Assembly: GCA_022791135.1 (NCBI GenBank)
Contig: JAAVYM010000021.1
Span: 1 to 41,335, forward strand
From: Oscillibacter sp.
GTDB lineage: Bacteria; Bacillota; Clostridia; Oscillospirales; Oscillospiraceae
DNA length: 41,335 nucleotides
Direction of reading: 5' to 3'
The notes beneath the pieces were generated by a model. The model was not told the origin of the DNA. It made no database searches and saw only the letters and a program-made list of their open reading frames with translations. Position 1 is the first letter of the stretch. Each line of letters starts with the position of its first letter. Positions 23,652 through 31,552 of this stretch are shown one piece after another. The position numbers and the translations under genes are program-made.

Positions 23652-25046
23652 TTGCAGTTTCGCTTCGGCCTGAGCTATATCACCGTCATCCTGGGGGTGT
23701 TGTTGCTGCTGAACACGTACCCCCTCCTGGTGTCTGAGGATCTGGTTTTCCACTCTAAGGCCACGAACCTCCAAAGCAGCGTCTCCGTCATGGTAAACGC
23801 CCTTTCGGGCCTGTCCCCCCTGACGGAGGAGAACGTCTCTGGGGCCATGGCTGTGGCGGAGGAGTCGGGCCTGAGCCGCATTCTGGTTACCGACGGGGCG
23901 GGCCGGGTGCTCTATGACACCCGGGAGACCGGCTCCGCGGTGGGGAACTTTGCGCTGTACACCGAAATCGTACAGGCCCTGCTGGGCTATGACGCCTTCA
24001 GCTGCACCTATCAGCGGGGGGCCTTCCGCAGCCGGGCGGCCTCACCGGTGATGTACCAAAGTCAGACCATCGGCGCTGTTTACGCCTATGAGTACGACAC
24101 GGAGCAGGCCGCCCTGCTCCTCGGACTCCAAGATACGCTGCTGCGCCTGTCCCTGGTGGTGGGGGTCCTGGTGCTGGCGCTGAGCCTGGTGCTGTCTAAG
24201 GCATTAACCCGCAAAATTGGCCTGCTCCTCACCGCCATCCGGCAGGTGCGGGAGGGGGCCTACAGCCACCGGGCTGATATCCGGGGCCGGGACGAGATTG
24301 CCCAAATCGGCCACGAGTTCAACAGCCTGACCGACCGGCTCCAGACCACGGAGACCGCCCGCCGCCGCTTTGTCTCCGACGCGTCCCACGAGCTGAAGAC
24401 CCCCCTGGCGGCCATCCGGCTGCTGTCGGACTCCATCTTGCAGACGGAGAACATCGACCCGGAGACCACCCGGGAGTTCGTCGCGGACATTGAGCGGGAG
24501 GCGGAGCGTCTCTCCCGCATCACGGAGGACCTTCTCCGCCTGACCCGGCTGGACAGCGGCGTGCTGGATCCCCCGACGGAGGTAGACATTCTGCCGGTTT
24601 TGGAGCAGGTCATGCGGATGATGAACCTGGTGGCCCAGGAGAAGGGCGTGGACCTCACCTACTCCGCCGGGGAGGACTGTGTGGTCCTGGCCACCAAGGA
24701 CGAGATTCACCAGGTGATTTATAACCTGGTGGACAACGCGGTGAAATATTCTGCCATTGGCGGGGCGGTGCAGGTCTCTTTGAATCGGGAGGGGGAGACC
24801 GTGGTTCTTGCGGTGGCGGACAACGGCGCGGGCATTCCGGAGGCGGATCTTCCCCGAATCTTTGAACGCTTTTACAGGGTAGACAAGGCCCGGTCCCGGG
24901 CAGCAGGGGGCACGGGATTGGGACTGTCTATTGTCAGCGATACGGTGCGGCGGCGGGGCGGCTCTGTGGAGGCGGCCAACCGCCCCGGCGGCGGCGCGGT
25001 GTTTACCGTCCGCTGGCCGGTGCTGGAGAGGGGGGAGCGGGCTTGA
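23652..25046 (+). CDS. Sensor histidine kinase (PhoR/VicK-type)
   Basis: A 464-residue membrane kinase: first membrane segment (residues ~8-24), an extracytoplasmic sensor of ~140 residues, a second segment (LRLSLVVGVLVLALSLVLS), a HAMP region (LTAIRQVREGAYSHRA), HisKA with H246 in SDASHELKTPLAAI, and HATPase with NLVDNAVKYS, DNGAGIPEADLPRIFERFYRVDK and GGTGLGLSIV. It should phosphorylate the preceding regulator. No ATG is in frame before the first membrane segment; TTG at 23652 is the likely start, though its ribosome site is weak. The stop overlaps the GerMN gene start (TTGA). Confidence 0.95.
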   Translation: MQFRFGLSYITVILGVLLLLNTYPLLVSEDLVFHSKATNLQSSVSVMVNALSGLSPLTEENVSGAMAVAEESGLSRILVTDGAGRVLYDTRETGSAVGNFALYTEIVQALLGYDAFSCTYQRGAFRSRAASPVMYQSQTIGAVYAYEYDTEQAALLLGLQDTLLRLSLVVGVLVLALSLVLSKALTRKIGLLLTAIRQVREGAYSHRADIRGRDEIAQIGHEFNSLTDRLQTTETARRRFVSDASHELKTPLAAIRLLSDSILQTENIDPETTREFVADIEREAERLSRITEDLLRLTRLDSGVLDPPTEVDILPVLEQVMRMMNLVAQEKGVDLTYSAGEDCVVLATKDEIHQVIYNLVDNAVKYSAIGGAVQVSLNREGETVVLAVADNGAGIPEADLPRIFERFYRVDKARSRAAGGTGLGLSIVSDTVRRRGGSVEAANRPGGGAVFTVRWPVLERGERA

Positions 25047-25924
25047 GAAAATGGCGATGTCTGCTCCTGGCCCTGCTGGCGCTGATGCTGGCGGGCTGTC
25101 AGAGGGAGGAGCCGGAACGGACCGCCTACCTCCTCTATTTTCAGGAGGCCGACCTGACTTTCTCCGCCGGGGACGGGGCCTTCCGCACGGAAAATGTTTA
25201 CTTATATGACGGCAAGATTACCTCCTCCCGCCAGCTGGCGGAGGCACTGATGGAGGAGCTTTTGGCCGGCCCATCTGACGAGACGCTGAAAAATCCCCTC
25301 CCCTCCGGGACGGCCCTCGTCTCCCTGGAGCTGGATGGAGGGCAGGCCACGGTGGACCTCTCCTCCCCCTATGGAACTCTGTCCGGCATAGCGCTGACCC
25401 TGGCGGACAGCGCCATCGCTATGACGCTGTCCCAGGTCCCGGAGGTTTCTTCCGTGAAGATTACTGTCCGGGGACGGGAGCTGGCCTACCGGGAGCGGCA
25501 GGTTCTGAACGTGCGGGAGGTGCTGCTGACCCCGGAGGAGGACGTCCTGAGCACAGTGGATGTGCGGCTCTATTTCCTAAACGAGGGAGGGGCGCTGGTC
25601 CCGGAGGAGCGGACCCTGGACCTCTATGAGGGCGACACCCAGGTCTCCGCCGTGGCGAAGGCCCTGGAGGGCGACCCGAAGGATAGGGAGCTGCTCCGCC
25701 CCCTGCCGGAGGGCTTTCAGGTGAAGTCCGTGTGGCTGGAGGAGAGTATATGCTATGTGAATCTCTCTTCCGCACTGCTGGAGGGACTGGACGAGGGTGC
25801 GGTACAGACGGCGCTGCAGGCGCTGGAGGCATCCTTCCTCTCTTTGGAGGGAGTGGAGGAGGTACGCTACCTTATCGACGGCGAATTCAGCCGTCTGGCT
25901 GGGGAACCAAATTTTTTATCCTGA
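25043..25924 (+). CDS. GerMN domain lipoprotein
   Basis: A 293-residue lipoprotein (lipobox LMLAGC, Cys19) with two GerMN (sporulation/germination) modules. The first runs from YLLYFQEADLTFSAGD to VSSVKITVRGR and contains LAEALMEELLAGPSDETLKNPLPSGT. The second starts at VDVRLYFLNEGGALVPEERTL and ends with EGVEEVRYLIDGEF. The module occurs in GerM, which acts in sporulation, and in LpqB, which modulates the MtrAB two-component system in Actinobacteria. TTG start with GGGGGAG upstream, overlapping the kinase stop. Its place directly after a kinase suggests it tunes that kinase; this is inference. Confidence 0.9.
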   Translation: MRKWRCLLLALLALMLAGCQREEPERTAYLLYFQEADLTFSAGDGAFRTENVYLYDGKITSSRQLAEALMEELLAGPSDETLKNPLPSGTALVSLELDGGQATVDLSSPYGTLSGIALTLADSAIAMTLSQVPEVSSVKITVRGRELAYRERQVLNVREVLLTPEEDVLSTVDVRLYFLNEGGALVPEERTLDLYEGDTQVSAVAKALEGDPKDRELLRPLPEGFQVKSVWLEESICYVNLSSALLEGLDEGAVQTALQALEASFLSLEGVEEVRYLIDGEFSRLAGEPNFLS

Positions 25925-25979
25925 TTTTGTTCAGGATGACAGAAAAGGCGTTTTTCGCCGGAATCCCGTGCCAATGGCC

Positions 25980-26008
25980 TTGACTTTGTGCCACCCTTCT
26001 TGTAAACT
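25980..26008 (+). promoter_or_regulatory. Sigma-A-type promoter for the nucleobase permease
   Basis: TTGACT, a 17-bp spacer and TAAACT. The predicted transcript has a ~90-base leader. Confidence 0.8.
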
Positions 26009-26021
26009 AAAGGTGAACCTA

Positions 26022-26051
26022 TCCGGAGCCTGACGAAAGCCAGGCTCCGGA
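26022..26051 (+). promoter_or_regulatory. Stable stem-loop in the permease leader
   Basis: TCCGGAGCCTG pairs exactly with CAGGCTCCGGA around an 8-base loop, close to the predicted 5' end of the permease mRNA. No T-run follows, so it is not a terminator by itself. It could stabilise the mRNA or be part of a regulatory leader; I recognise no known riboswitch. Confidence 0.45.
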
Positions 26052-26104
26052 CTCTATGTAGAAAGAAGCGCCTATCATGAGAAACAGGAAGGAGAATTCC
26101 CGCC

Positions 26105-27460
26105 ATGACAAGCCCCTCTGATCAGCAGACCCTGTTCCAAATCCGTGGCATCCCGCCGCTGGGTTCTGCTGTCTCCCTGTCCCTTCAGCACCTTGTCGCC
26201 ATGATTGTGGGCTGTGTCACGCCGCCGATCATCATCGCCGGGGCCATCGGCCTGAGCCAGGCGGACCGGGTGCTGCTGATCCAGGCATCCTTGGTCATGT
26301 CTGCTGTGTGCACGATTATTCAGCTGTACCCGGTCAACAAGTATTTCGGTTCCGGATTGCCGGTGATCATGGGCGTTAGCTTTGCCTATGTGCCCAGCAT
26401 GCAGGCCATCGCTTCCACCGGCGGTGGAGTAGGGGCCATTGCCGGAGCTATGATTGTGGGCGGCGTTGTGGCTATCGTGGTGGGCGTATTCGTGAAGAAA
26501 ATCCGCCTGCTGTTTCCGCCGGTGATCACCGGCACGGTGGTCTTTACCATCGGCCTTTCCCTCTACCCCACCGCCATCAACTACATGGCCGGCGGAACTG
26601 CCAATACCTATGAGCTGGTGGTGGAGACAAAGCGCCAGACCGAGGCGCTGGTCTACGGTTCCTGGCAGAACTGGCTGGTTGCCATTTTGACCCTTGCCAT
26701 CGTCATGCTGCTGAACAACCATGGCAGGGGAATCTGCAAGCTGGCGTCCATCCTCATTGGCATGCTCTGCGGCTACGTCATTTCCATGTTTTTTGGTATG
26801 GTCTCCTTTGCCGAGGTGGGTTCTGCGGACTGGTTCTCCCTGCCCCAGGTGATGCATTTCGGGATCACCTTTGATGCACCCTCCTGCGTGGCGATTGGGT
26901 TGCTGTTTGCCATCAACTCGATCCAGGCCATCGGAGACTTTACCGCCACCACGGTGGGCGGACTGGACCGGGACCCCACGGATCAGGAGCTTCAGGGTGG
27001 CATCATCGCCTATGGCGCCAGCAACATCCTGACAGCTTTATTCGGCGGCCTGCCTACGGCGACCTATTCTCAGAATGTGGGCATCGTCACCACAAACAAA
27101 GTGGTAAACCGGATTGTCTTTGCCATGACCGGCGGCTTTTTGCTGCTGGCGGGCCTGTCGCCGAAGTTTGCGGCGGTGCTGACTACGATTCCCCAGTGCG
27201 TGCTGGGCGGGGCCACCATCACAGTGTTCTCTACCATTGCCATGACCGGTATGAAGCTCATCGCCTCTCAGGACCTGACGGCCCGGAACACCACAATTGT
27301 GGGTTTGTCCGCCGCCCTGGGTGTGGGCGTGTCCCAGGCCAGCGGGGCCTTGGCGCAGTTCCCAGCCGGCTTTACCATGATTTTCGGCAAGTCTCCCGTG
27401 GTCATTGCTACGCTGATGGCGGTGCTGCTGAATCTGATTTTGCCGAAGGAAAAGCATTGA
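26105..27460 (+). CDS. Nucleobase:cation symporter-2 family permease (xanthine/uracil/urate type)
   Basis: A 451-residue permease with about 12-14 membrane segments. NCS2 features are LQHLVAMIVGCVTPPIIIAGAIGL near the start, SGLPVIMGVSFAYVPSM, the conserved acidic region FAINSIQAIGDFTATTVGGLDRDPTDQELQGGI, and GGLPTATYSQNVGIVTTNKVVNR. It imports a purine or pyrimidine base, probably with a proton; the sequence alone does not separate xanthine, urate and uracil. GGAGAA supports the ATG. A strong promoter and a 90-base leader with a hairpin lie upstream. The PEBP gene follows after 7 bases. The YgeW and ArcC genes 12 kb away make a purine substrate attractive. Confidence 0.92.
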   Translation: MTSPSDQQTLFQIRGIPPLGSAVSLSLQHLVAMIVGCVTPPIIIAGAIGLSQADRVLLIQASLVMSAVCTIIQLYPVNKYFGSGLPVIMGVSFAYVPSMQAIASTGGGVGAIAGAMIVGGVVAIVVGVFVKKIRLLFPPVITGTVVFTIGLSLYPTAINYMAGGTANTYELVVETKRQTEALVYGSWQNWLVAILTLAIVMLLNNHGRGICKLASILIGMLCGYVISMFFGMVSFAEVGSADWFSLPQVMHFGITFDAPSCVAIGLLFAINSIQAIGDFTATTVGGLDRDPTDQELQGGIIAYGASNILTALFGGLPTATYSQNVGIVTTNKVVNRIVFAMTGGFLLLAGLSPKFAAVLTTIPQCVLGGATITVFSTIAMTGMKLIASQDLTARNTTIVGLSAALGVGVSQASGALAQFPAGFTMIFGKSPVVIATLMAVLLNLILPKEKH

Positions 27461-27467
27461 GGTTTTT

Positions 27468-27929
27468 ATGGAAATCGAAGTTTTGCGCTTTCACTGTCCT
27501 GGCCTGACCGACGGCGGGTGGTTTCCCCTGGACTACACCGGCCGGGGGAAAGATTTGTCGCCAGAGATTGTGCTGGTAAACCTGTCTCCCCAGGCCAAGA
27601 CCCTGGCGGTCACTTTGGAGGACATGTCTCACCCTATGAAGGGCTTCACACATTGGGTAATGTGGAACTTTCCCGCCCGAAATGTCATACCCAAGGGACT
27701 GCCCAAGCGGGAACGGCTGGAGAATGGCATCACGCAGGGCATAGCTTATGGGATGCACTGCTATGCGGGGCCTAAGCCGCCGATCTGGGTCTGCCACCGC
27801 TACCGTTTGACGGTGTACGCTCTGGACTGTGCTCTGGGCATCAGTTCCAATGCCCGGAAGAAACACTTTCTGCGGGCGGCGGAAGGGCATATCCTGAAAA
27901 AGGGCAGCCTGACGGCACTTTTCGGATAA
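27468..27929 (+). CDS. YbhB/YbcL family (PEBP-like) protein
   Basis: A 153-residue cytoplasmic protein of the phosphatidylethanolamine-binding/Raf kinase inhibitor-like family: LDYTGRGKDLSPEI, DMSHPMKGFTHWVMWNFPARNVIPKGLP and RYRLTVYALD match the bacterial YbhB/YbcL pattern (usually DYTCDGED and HWVIWNIPA). Bacterial function is unclear. GAGG precedes the ATG. It is co-transcribed with the permease, and a terminator follows. Confidence 0.9.
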   Translation: MEIEVLRFHCPGLTDGGWFPLDYTGRGKDLSPEIVLVNLSPQAKTLAVTLEDMSHPMKGFTHWVMWNFPARNVIPKGLPKRERLENGITQGIAYGMHCYAGPKPPIWVCHRYRLTVYALDCALGISSNARKKHFLRAAEGHILKKGSLTALFG

Positions 27930-28005
27930 GCGCGGAAAAGTCTCTTCCGCAGGGGCTGCCGGGGGACCTGGAGCAGCGTGCGGCTTCTTATACGGCGCTT
28001 GGCTG

Positions 28006-28050
28006 AAGGGAAATCGAAAAACCAGGGTGTTTTTCGATTTCCCTTCTTGC
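28006..28050 (+). terminator. Terminator of the permease-PEBP operon
   Basis: AAGGGAAATCGAAAAA pairs with its exact complement around an 8-base loop. CTTGCATTTTT follows. Confidence 0.88.
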
Positions 28051-28075
28051 ATTTTTCCAGCAGGAGAGTTATAAT
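28047..28075 (+). promoter_or_regulatory. Sigma-A-type promoter for the ATP-grasp gene
   Basis: TTGCAT, a 17-bp spacer and perfect TATAAT lie 40 bases before the start codon. The -35 element overlaps the tail of the preceding terminator. Confidence 0.88.
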
Positions 28076-28114
28076 TTAAAGCGCTAAATCATCCCGCGCC
28101 AAAGGAGGAATTCC

Positions 28115-29314
28115 ATGAATTTCGTTTTCATCTCGCCCAACTTTCCCGAGGCATACCGCTGGTTCTGCATCCGTTTGCAGGAGAACGGCGTCAACGTCCT
28201 GGGCGTGGGCGACGCGCCTTATGAAATGCTGCACCCGGATTTGAAGCGGGCCTTATCCGAGTATTACCGGGTGGATAGCTTGCAGAACTATGACCAGGTG
28301 CTCCGTGCGCTGGGCTATTTTACTGGGCAGTACGGCAAAATCGACTGGGTGGAGAGCAACAATGAGTATTGGCTGGAACTGGACGCCCGGCTGCGGACGG
28401 ATTTCAACATCACAACGGGTTTAAAGGCCCATGAGATCAAAAGGTTTAAAAGCAAAATAGCGATGAAGGAATTCTACAAAAAGGCGGGACTGCCCTGCGC
28501 CCGGTACGCGCCGGTTACGGACCTGCCCGCCGGGCTGGCCTTTGCCCGGGAGGTGGGCTATCCCATTATCGTCAAGCCGGACAACGGCGTGGGAGCCATC
28601 GCCACCTGGCGGCTGCGGAATGAAGAGGAGCTGCGGTCGTTTTTCCAGGACCCGCCTCCCGTGCAGTACCTGATGGAAGAGTATGTTTCCGGGTCTGTCA
28701 CCACCTATGATGGCATCTGCAATTCTAAAGGAGAGGTCCTCTTCGCTGCCAGCCATATCACCCGGAATTCCATCATGGACATGGTAAATGAGGGCGTGCC
28801 TACCTATTACTATGTGGACAAAGAGGTTCCTGCCGACGTGGAGGCTGCGGGCCGGGCGACGCTGAAAGCCTTCGGCGCGTTCAGCCGCTTCTTCCATCTG
28901 GAGTTCTTCCGCCTGACAGAGGATAAACCGGGTCTTGGCCGGGTGGGGGACATTGTGGCCCTGGAGGTCAATATGCGTCCGGCGGGGGGGTATACCCCAG
29001 ATATGCTGGACTTCAGCCAGAGTGTGGACGTGTATCAGATTTGGGCGGACATGGTGGCCTTCGACGAGTTGCGCCATAGCTATGACGGACCCCACAGCTA
29101 TTGCATCTATGCCGGGCGGCGGGATGAGAACCATTATGTCCTCTCCCTGCCCCAGCTGGAGGCCCGCTGCGCGGGCCACGCCCGGCTTTTCACCCGGATG
29201 CCGGATGCGCTGGCGGGCACGATGGGCAATCAGGTAGCGATTGCCTGCTTCGACACGCTGGAGGAGGTGGATGCCTTTGTCCATGCGGCGTTCCAGCTGG
29301 AGGACAAGGACTGA
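28115..29314 (+). CDS. ATP-grasp domain protein, probable carboxylate-amine ligase
   Basis: A 399-residue ATP-grasp enzyme. The N-terminal pre-grasp domain (FISPNFPEAYRWFCIRLQENGVNVLGVGDAP) is followed by FKSKIAMKEFYKKAGLPCARYAP, the ATP-binding YPIIVKPDNGVGA and LMEEYVSGSVTTYDGIC, and Mg2+ ligands in FFHLEFFRL and VALEVNMRPAGGYTPDML. These enzymes join a carboxylate to an amine via an acyl phosphate. Substrates are unknown; relatives include carbamoyl-phosphate synthase-like and peptide ligases. AAAGGAGGAA gives an excellent ribosome site. It is a single-gene unit with its own promoter and terminator. Confidence 0.9.
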   Translation: MNFVFISPNFPEAYRWFCIRLQENGVNVLGVGDAPYEMLHPDLKRALSEYYRVDSLQNYDQVLRALGYFTGQYGKIDWVESNNEYWLELDARLRTDFNITTGLKAHEIKRFKSKIAMKEFYKKAGLPCARYAPVTDLPAGLAFAREVGYPIIVKPDNGVGAIATWRLRNEEELRSFFQDPPPVQYLMEEYVSGSVTTYDGICNSKGEVLFAASHITRNSIMDMVNEGVPTYYYVDKEVPADVEAAGRATLKAFGAFSRFFHLEFFRLTEDKPGLGRVGDIVALEVNMRPAGGYTPDMLDFSQSVDVYQIWADMVAFDELRHSYDGPHSYCIYAGRRDENHYVLSLPQLEARCAGHARLFTRMPDALAGTMGNQVAIACFDTLEEVDAFVHAAFQLEDKD

Positions 29315-29317
29315 TGG

Positions 29318-29349
29318 AAAACAGGACGGCTGCAGCCGCCCTGTTTTTT
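29318..29349 (+). terminator. Terminator of the ATP-grasp gene
   Basis: AAAACAGG(A)CGGC pairs with GCCG(C)CCTGTTTT around TGCA, followed by a T-run. It begins 4 bases after the stop codon. Confidence 0.88.
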
Positions 29350-29457
29350 CGGGATTTTTTTTAAAACGCGGGAACCTTTTTGAACTGCGTTTCGTCAAAC
29401 CATCGGAAGTGGTTCCGCAAGGCCGTTTCCGTATATCTTAATTGAGGAGAAGTACAC

Positions 29458-30006
29458 ATGAAAACAAAGTTTTTCACGCTGCTTTTGGCGCTGTCCCTTG
29501 CCCTGTCCCTGTCCGCCTGCGGCGGTAAGGACGGCCCGGCCCAAGACGGTGCGCCTGGTTCGCCGGAGGATGGCGCGGCGCAGAAGGAAGTGAATCTCAC
29601 GGATTTTTACAACACGCTGCGGGAAGAGCACGAGTGGCCTGAGCTGCTGGACCTGGAGAACGACGAGACGGTGCAGGAGCTGCTGGACAGCTATTACCCC
29701 GGCCTGTCGGAGATTTCCACTAAACAGCGGGGGATCTATATCGCCGCCATTTCCGCCGCCGTGGGGGAAATTGCCCTGGTGGAGGTAGAGGATGCCGGGG
29801 ACGTACAGGCGGTGAAGGACATTTTTCAGGCCCGGATTGATTACCAGGTGGGCGATGACGCCAGCCCCGGCGGGGCCTGGTATCCTGCGACCATCGAAGG
29901 ATGGAAGAACGACTCCTATATTGTAAGCAGCGGCAATTATGTCATGCTGGCGGTGGGCGAAAATGCCGCCGGGGCCGTTGAGAGCTTTGAGGCGCTTTTT
30001 GCATAA
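29458..30006 (+). CDS. DUF4358 domain lipoprotein
   Basis: A 182-residue lipoprotein with lipobox LSLSAC and a Gly/Asp-rich linker. The folded part starts at VNLTDFYNTLREEHEWPELLDL and continues with YYPGLSEISTKQRGIYIAAISAAVGEIALVEVE, VKDIFQARIDYQV and NYVMLAVGENA, the DUF4358 pattern common in gut Clostridia. No function is known. GAGGAG precedes the ATG. A terminator follows. No convincing promoter was seen in the 108 bases after the preceding terminator. Confidence 0.85.
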   Translation: MKTKFFTLLLALSLALSLSACGGKDGPAQDGAPGSPEDGAAQKEVNLTDFYNTLREEHEWPELLDLENDETVQELLDSYYPGLSEISTKQRGIYIAAISAAVGEIALVEVEDAGDVQAVKDIFQARIDYQVGDDASPGGAWYPATIEGWKNDSYIVSSGNYVMLAVGENAAGAVESFEALFA

Positions 30007-30051
30007 AGGTTCCCTCCGGCGATAGTTGGAAAAAATATGCGCTTTGGCAGG

Positions 30052-30080
30052 GCGGGCGGCAAAAGGCCGCCCGCTTTTTT
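30052..30080 (+). terminator. Terminator of the DUF4358 lipoprotein gene
   Basis: GCGGGCGGC pairs with GCCGCCCGC around a 5-base loop and is followed by TTTTTT. Confidence 0.92.
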
Positions 30081-30116
30081 CGGGGGCCGCCCTTTGCACA
30101 GGGCGGAAAATCCGCC

Positions 30117-30145
30117 TTGCCTTTCTTGGGCGCCTGGATTATAAT
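30117..30145 (+). promoter_or_regulatory. Sigma-A-type promoter for the PilZ gene
   Basis: TTGCCT, a 17-bp spacer and perfect TATAAT lie 76 bases before the GTG start at 30222. Confidence 0.85.
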
Positions 30146-30221
30146 ATAGAAAAAATGAACCGGTGGCCTGGCCTCTGCTGCGGGGATTCAGGCACGGAAA
30201 GGCAAAGGGAGATGTGTCGCG

Positions 30222-30917
30222 GTGTTTTTTGATTTTTTTAGGAAAAGGGCTTCAGAGGGAACTCTGCCCGCGAAGGCAGAGCCTGTTCAGGAGGCCGAGT
30301 GCTATTCCCATATGCGGGTGGAGGTGACGACTCCCGACGGGCGGCTCCTCTTTGTGGCCAAGCTGATGAACCACCGGGGAAGCTCGGCGGAGCTGCACCA
30401 GTACTCGGAAACGGAGGAGGCGCAGGAGCCGGCGGAGGAACCCATTCCCGTCCACATTCGGGGCTATCACGACCACCTGCGAAAAGCGGTCTATATGGAG
30501 GGTCTTATCTCTCCGCTGCCAAAGCATATTTGGCAGGTGGAGCAGCTCTCTGTCGCCCGGGTGGGAAACGACCGGGCCTTTTTCCGCCTGGACACGGACA
30601 CCGAGGCCAGCGTTACCAAGTTCATGGGCCGCGGCACCGGGGAGCGGCCCTGCCGGCTGCTGAATATCAGCGTGGGCGGTGCCGGCATCAGCTCGGACCA
30701 GCAGTATTGGGAGGGGGATAAGCTCCTTTTGACCGTCAAGCTCATGGAGGATCGGGATCCCTCCATCATGTACTGCGAGGTGCTGCGGGTGATCGAGCGG
30801 GGTGAGGGGAAGTTTGAATACGGCTGCAAATTCTTGGAGCTGACAGAGGCCGATCAGGAAAAGATTACGCAGAATATCTTTGCGGCCCAGCGGAAAAAAC
30901 GGAGTCCGTCGAAATGA
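30222..30917 (+). CDS. PilZ domain protein, probable cyclic-di-GMP receptor
   Basis: A 231-residue soluble protein. Residues ~25-120 form an N-terminal beta domain like the YcgR/PilZN type. Residues ~125-215 form a PilZ domain whose two ligand motifs are present: RAFFR (RxxxR) and LLNISVGGAGI (D/N-x-S-x-x-G). Cyclic-di-GMP binding is therefore plausible. GTG start with AAGGGAG about 11 bases upstream. It has its own promoter and lies convergent to spoVAC. No flagellar or cyclase gene is in the window, so the output is unknown. Confidence 0.88.
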   Translation: MFFDFFRKRASEGTLPAKAEPVQEAECYSHMRVEVTTPDGRLLFVAKLMNHRGSSAELHQYSETEEAQEPAEEPIPVHIRGYHDHLRKAVYMEGLISPLPKHIWQVEQLSVARVGNDRAFFRLDTDTEASVTKFMGRGTGERPCRLLNISVGGAGISSDQQYWEGDKLLLTVKLMEDRDPSIMYCEVLRVIERGEGKFEYGCKFLELTEADQEKITQNIFAAQRKKRSPSK

Positions 30918-30951
30918 AAAAGCCGCGCCCATATCAAGTATGGGCGCGGCT
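30917..30951 (-). terminator. Terminator of spoVAC
   Basis: AGCCGCGCCCATA pairs exactly with TATGGGCGCGGCT. The T-run is on the minus-strand 3' side. It may also help stop PilZ transcription. Confidence 0.85.
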
Positions 30952-30970
30952 CTACGCTGGAAGGAACGGT

Positions 30971-31411
30971 TCAGAGGGGAAAGAGCTTCAGCACAATGCC
31001 GTAAAGCACGCTGGCCATTGTGCCGAAGACGATCACCGGCCCGGCCACGGTGAACATCTTTGCCGCCATGCCGGTGATAAAACCCTCGCTCTTGAAGTCG
31101 ATGGCCGGGGATACCACGGCGTTGGCAAAGCCCGTGATAGGAACCAAAGTTCCCGCACCGCCATAACGGGCAATTTTGCTGTACAAGTTCAGCCCGGTCA
31201 GCAGGGCGGAGAGGAACACCAGGGTGCAGGAGGCGGCGGTTCCGGCGTCTTCCTTATTTAGCCCAGCGGAAGACCAGCCGTTTTGTATCAGCTGGCCCAG
31301 AACGCAGATGATTCCGCCAATGACAAAGGCCAGGGCTACGTCCTTGACAATGGGGGATTTTTTTGCCTTCTGTTTGACATATGCCTGATACTCCTTGGGA
31401 GACATATCCAT
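30971..31411 (-). CDS. spoVAC: Stage V sporulation protein AC
   Basis: A 146-residue membrane protein: MSPKEYQAYVKQKAKKSP, VALAFVIGGIICVLGQLI, GAGTLVPITGFANAVVSPAIDFKSEGFITGMAAKMFTVAGPVIVFG match SpoVAC closely. In spore formers SpoVAC is part of the channel that moves dipicolinic acid and calcium across the spore inner membrane. The ATG at 31411 has GAGGAA upstream; a longer frame starting at 31528 has no ribosome site and gives non-family residues. Unusually, spoVAD and spoVAE are not adjacent, so it must function with subunits encoded elsewhere. Confidence 0.93.
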   Translation of the reverse strand: MDMSPKEYQAYVKQKAKKSPIVKDVALAFVIGGIICVLGQLIQNGWSSAGLNKEDAGTAASCTLVFLSALLTGLNLYSKIARYGGAGTLVPITGFANAVVSPAIDFKSEGFITGMAAKMFTVAGPVIVFGTMASVLYGIVLKLFPL

Positions 31412-31491
31412 GGGAAATTCCTCGTTTCGTTTTGGATTTCCTGGATAGTGTTTCCCCAAAAGACAAAAATATTCCCCCCCATCGCCGGGTA

Positions 31492-31520
31492 TTGCATCCG
31501 GCAGGTGCTTGTGGTAACAT
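31492..31520 (+). promoter_or_regulatory. Sigma-A-type promoter for the hemW operon
   Basis: TTGCAT, a 17-bp spacer and TAACAT lie 32 bases before the short upstream ORF of hemW. Confidence 0.65.
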
Positions 31521-31552
31521 GAACCCAATCAAAATTTACGGAGGCCCCGCGT

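Noticed and set aside
25916-25970. Terminator after the GerMN gene
   Set aside because: ATCCTG/CAGGAT and GGCG/CGCC can pair, but stems are short and no T-run follows at the right place.
26015-26060. Purine riboswitch before the nucleobase permease
   Set aside because: The conserved three-way junction and loop sequences are not present; only one simple stem-loop is seen.
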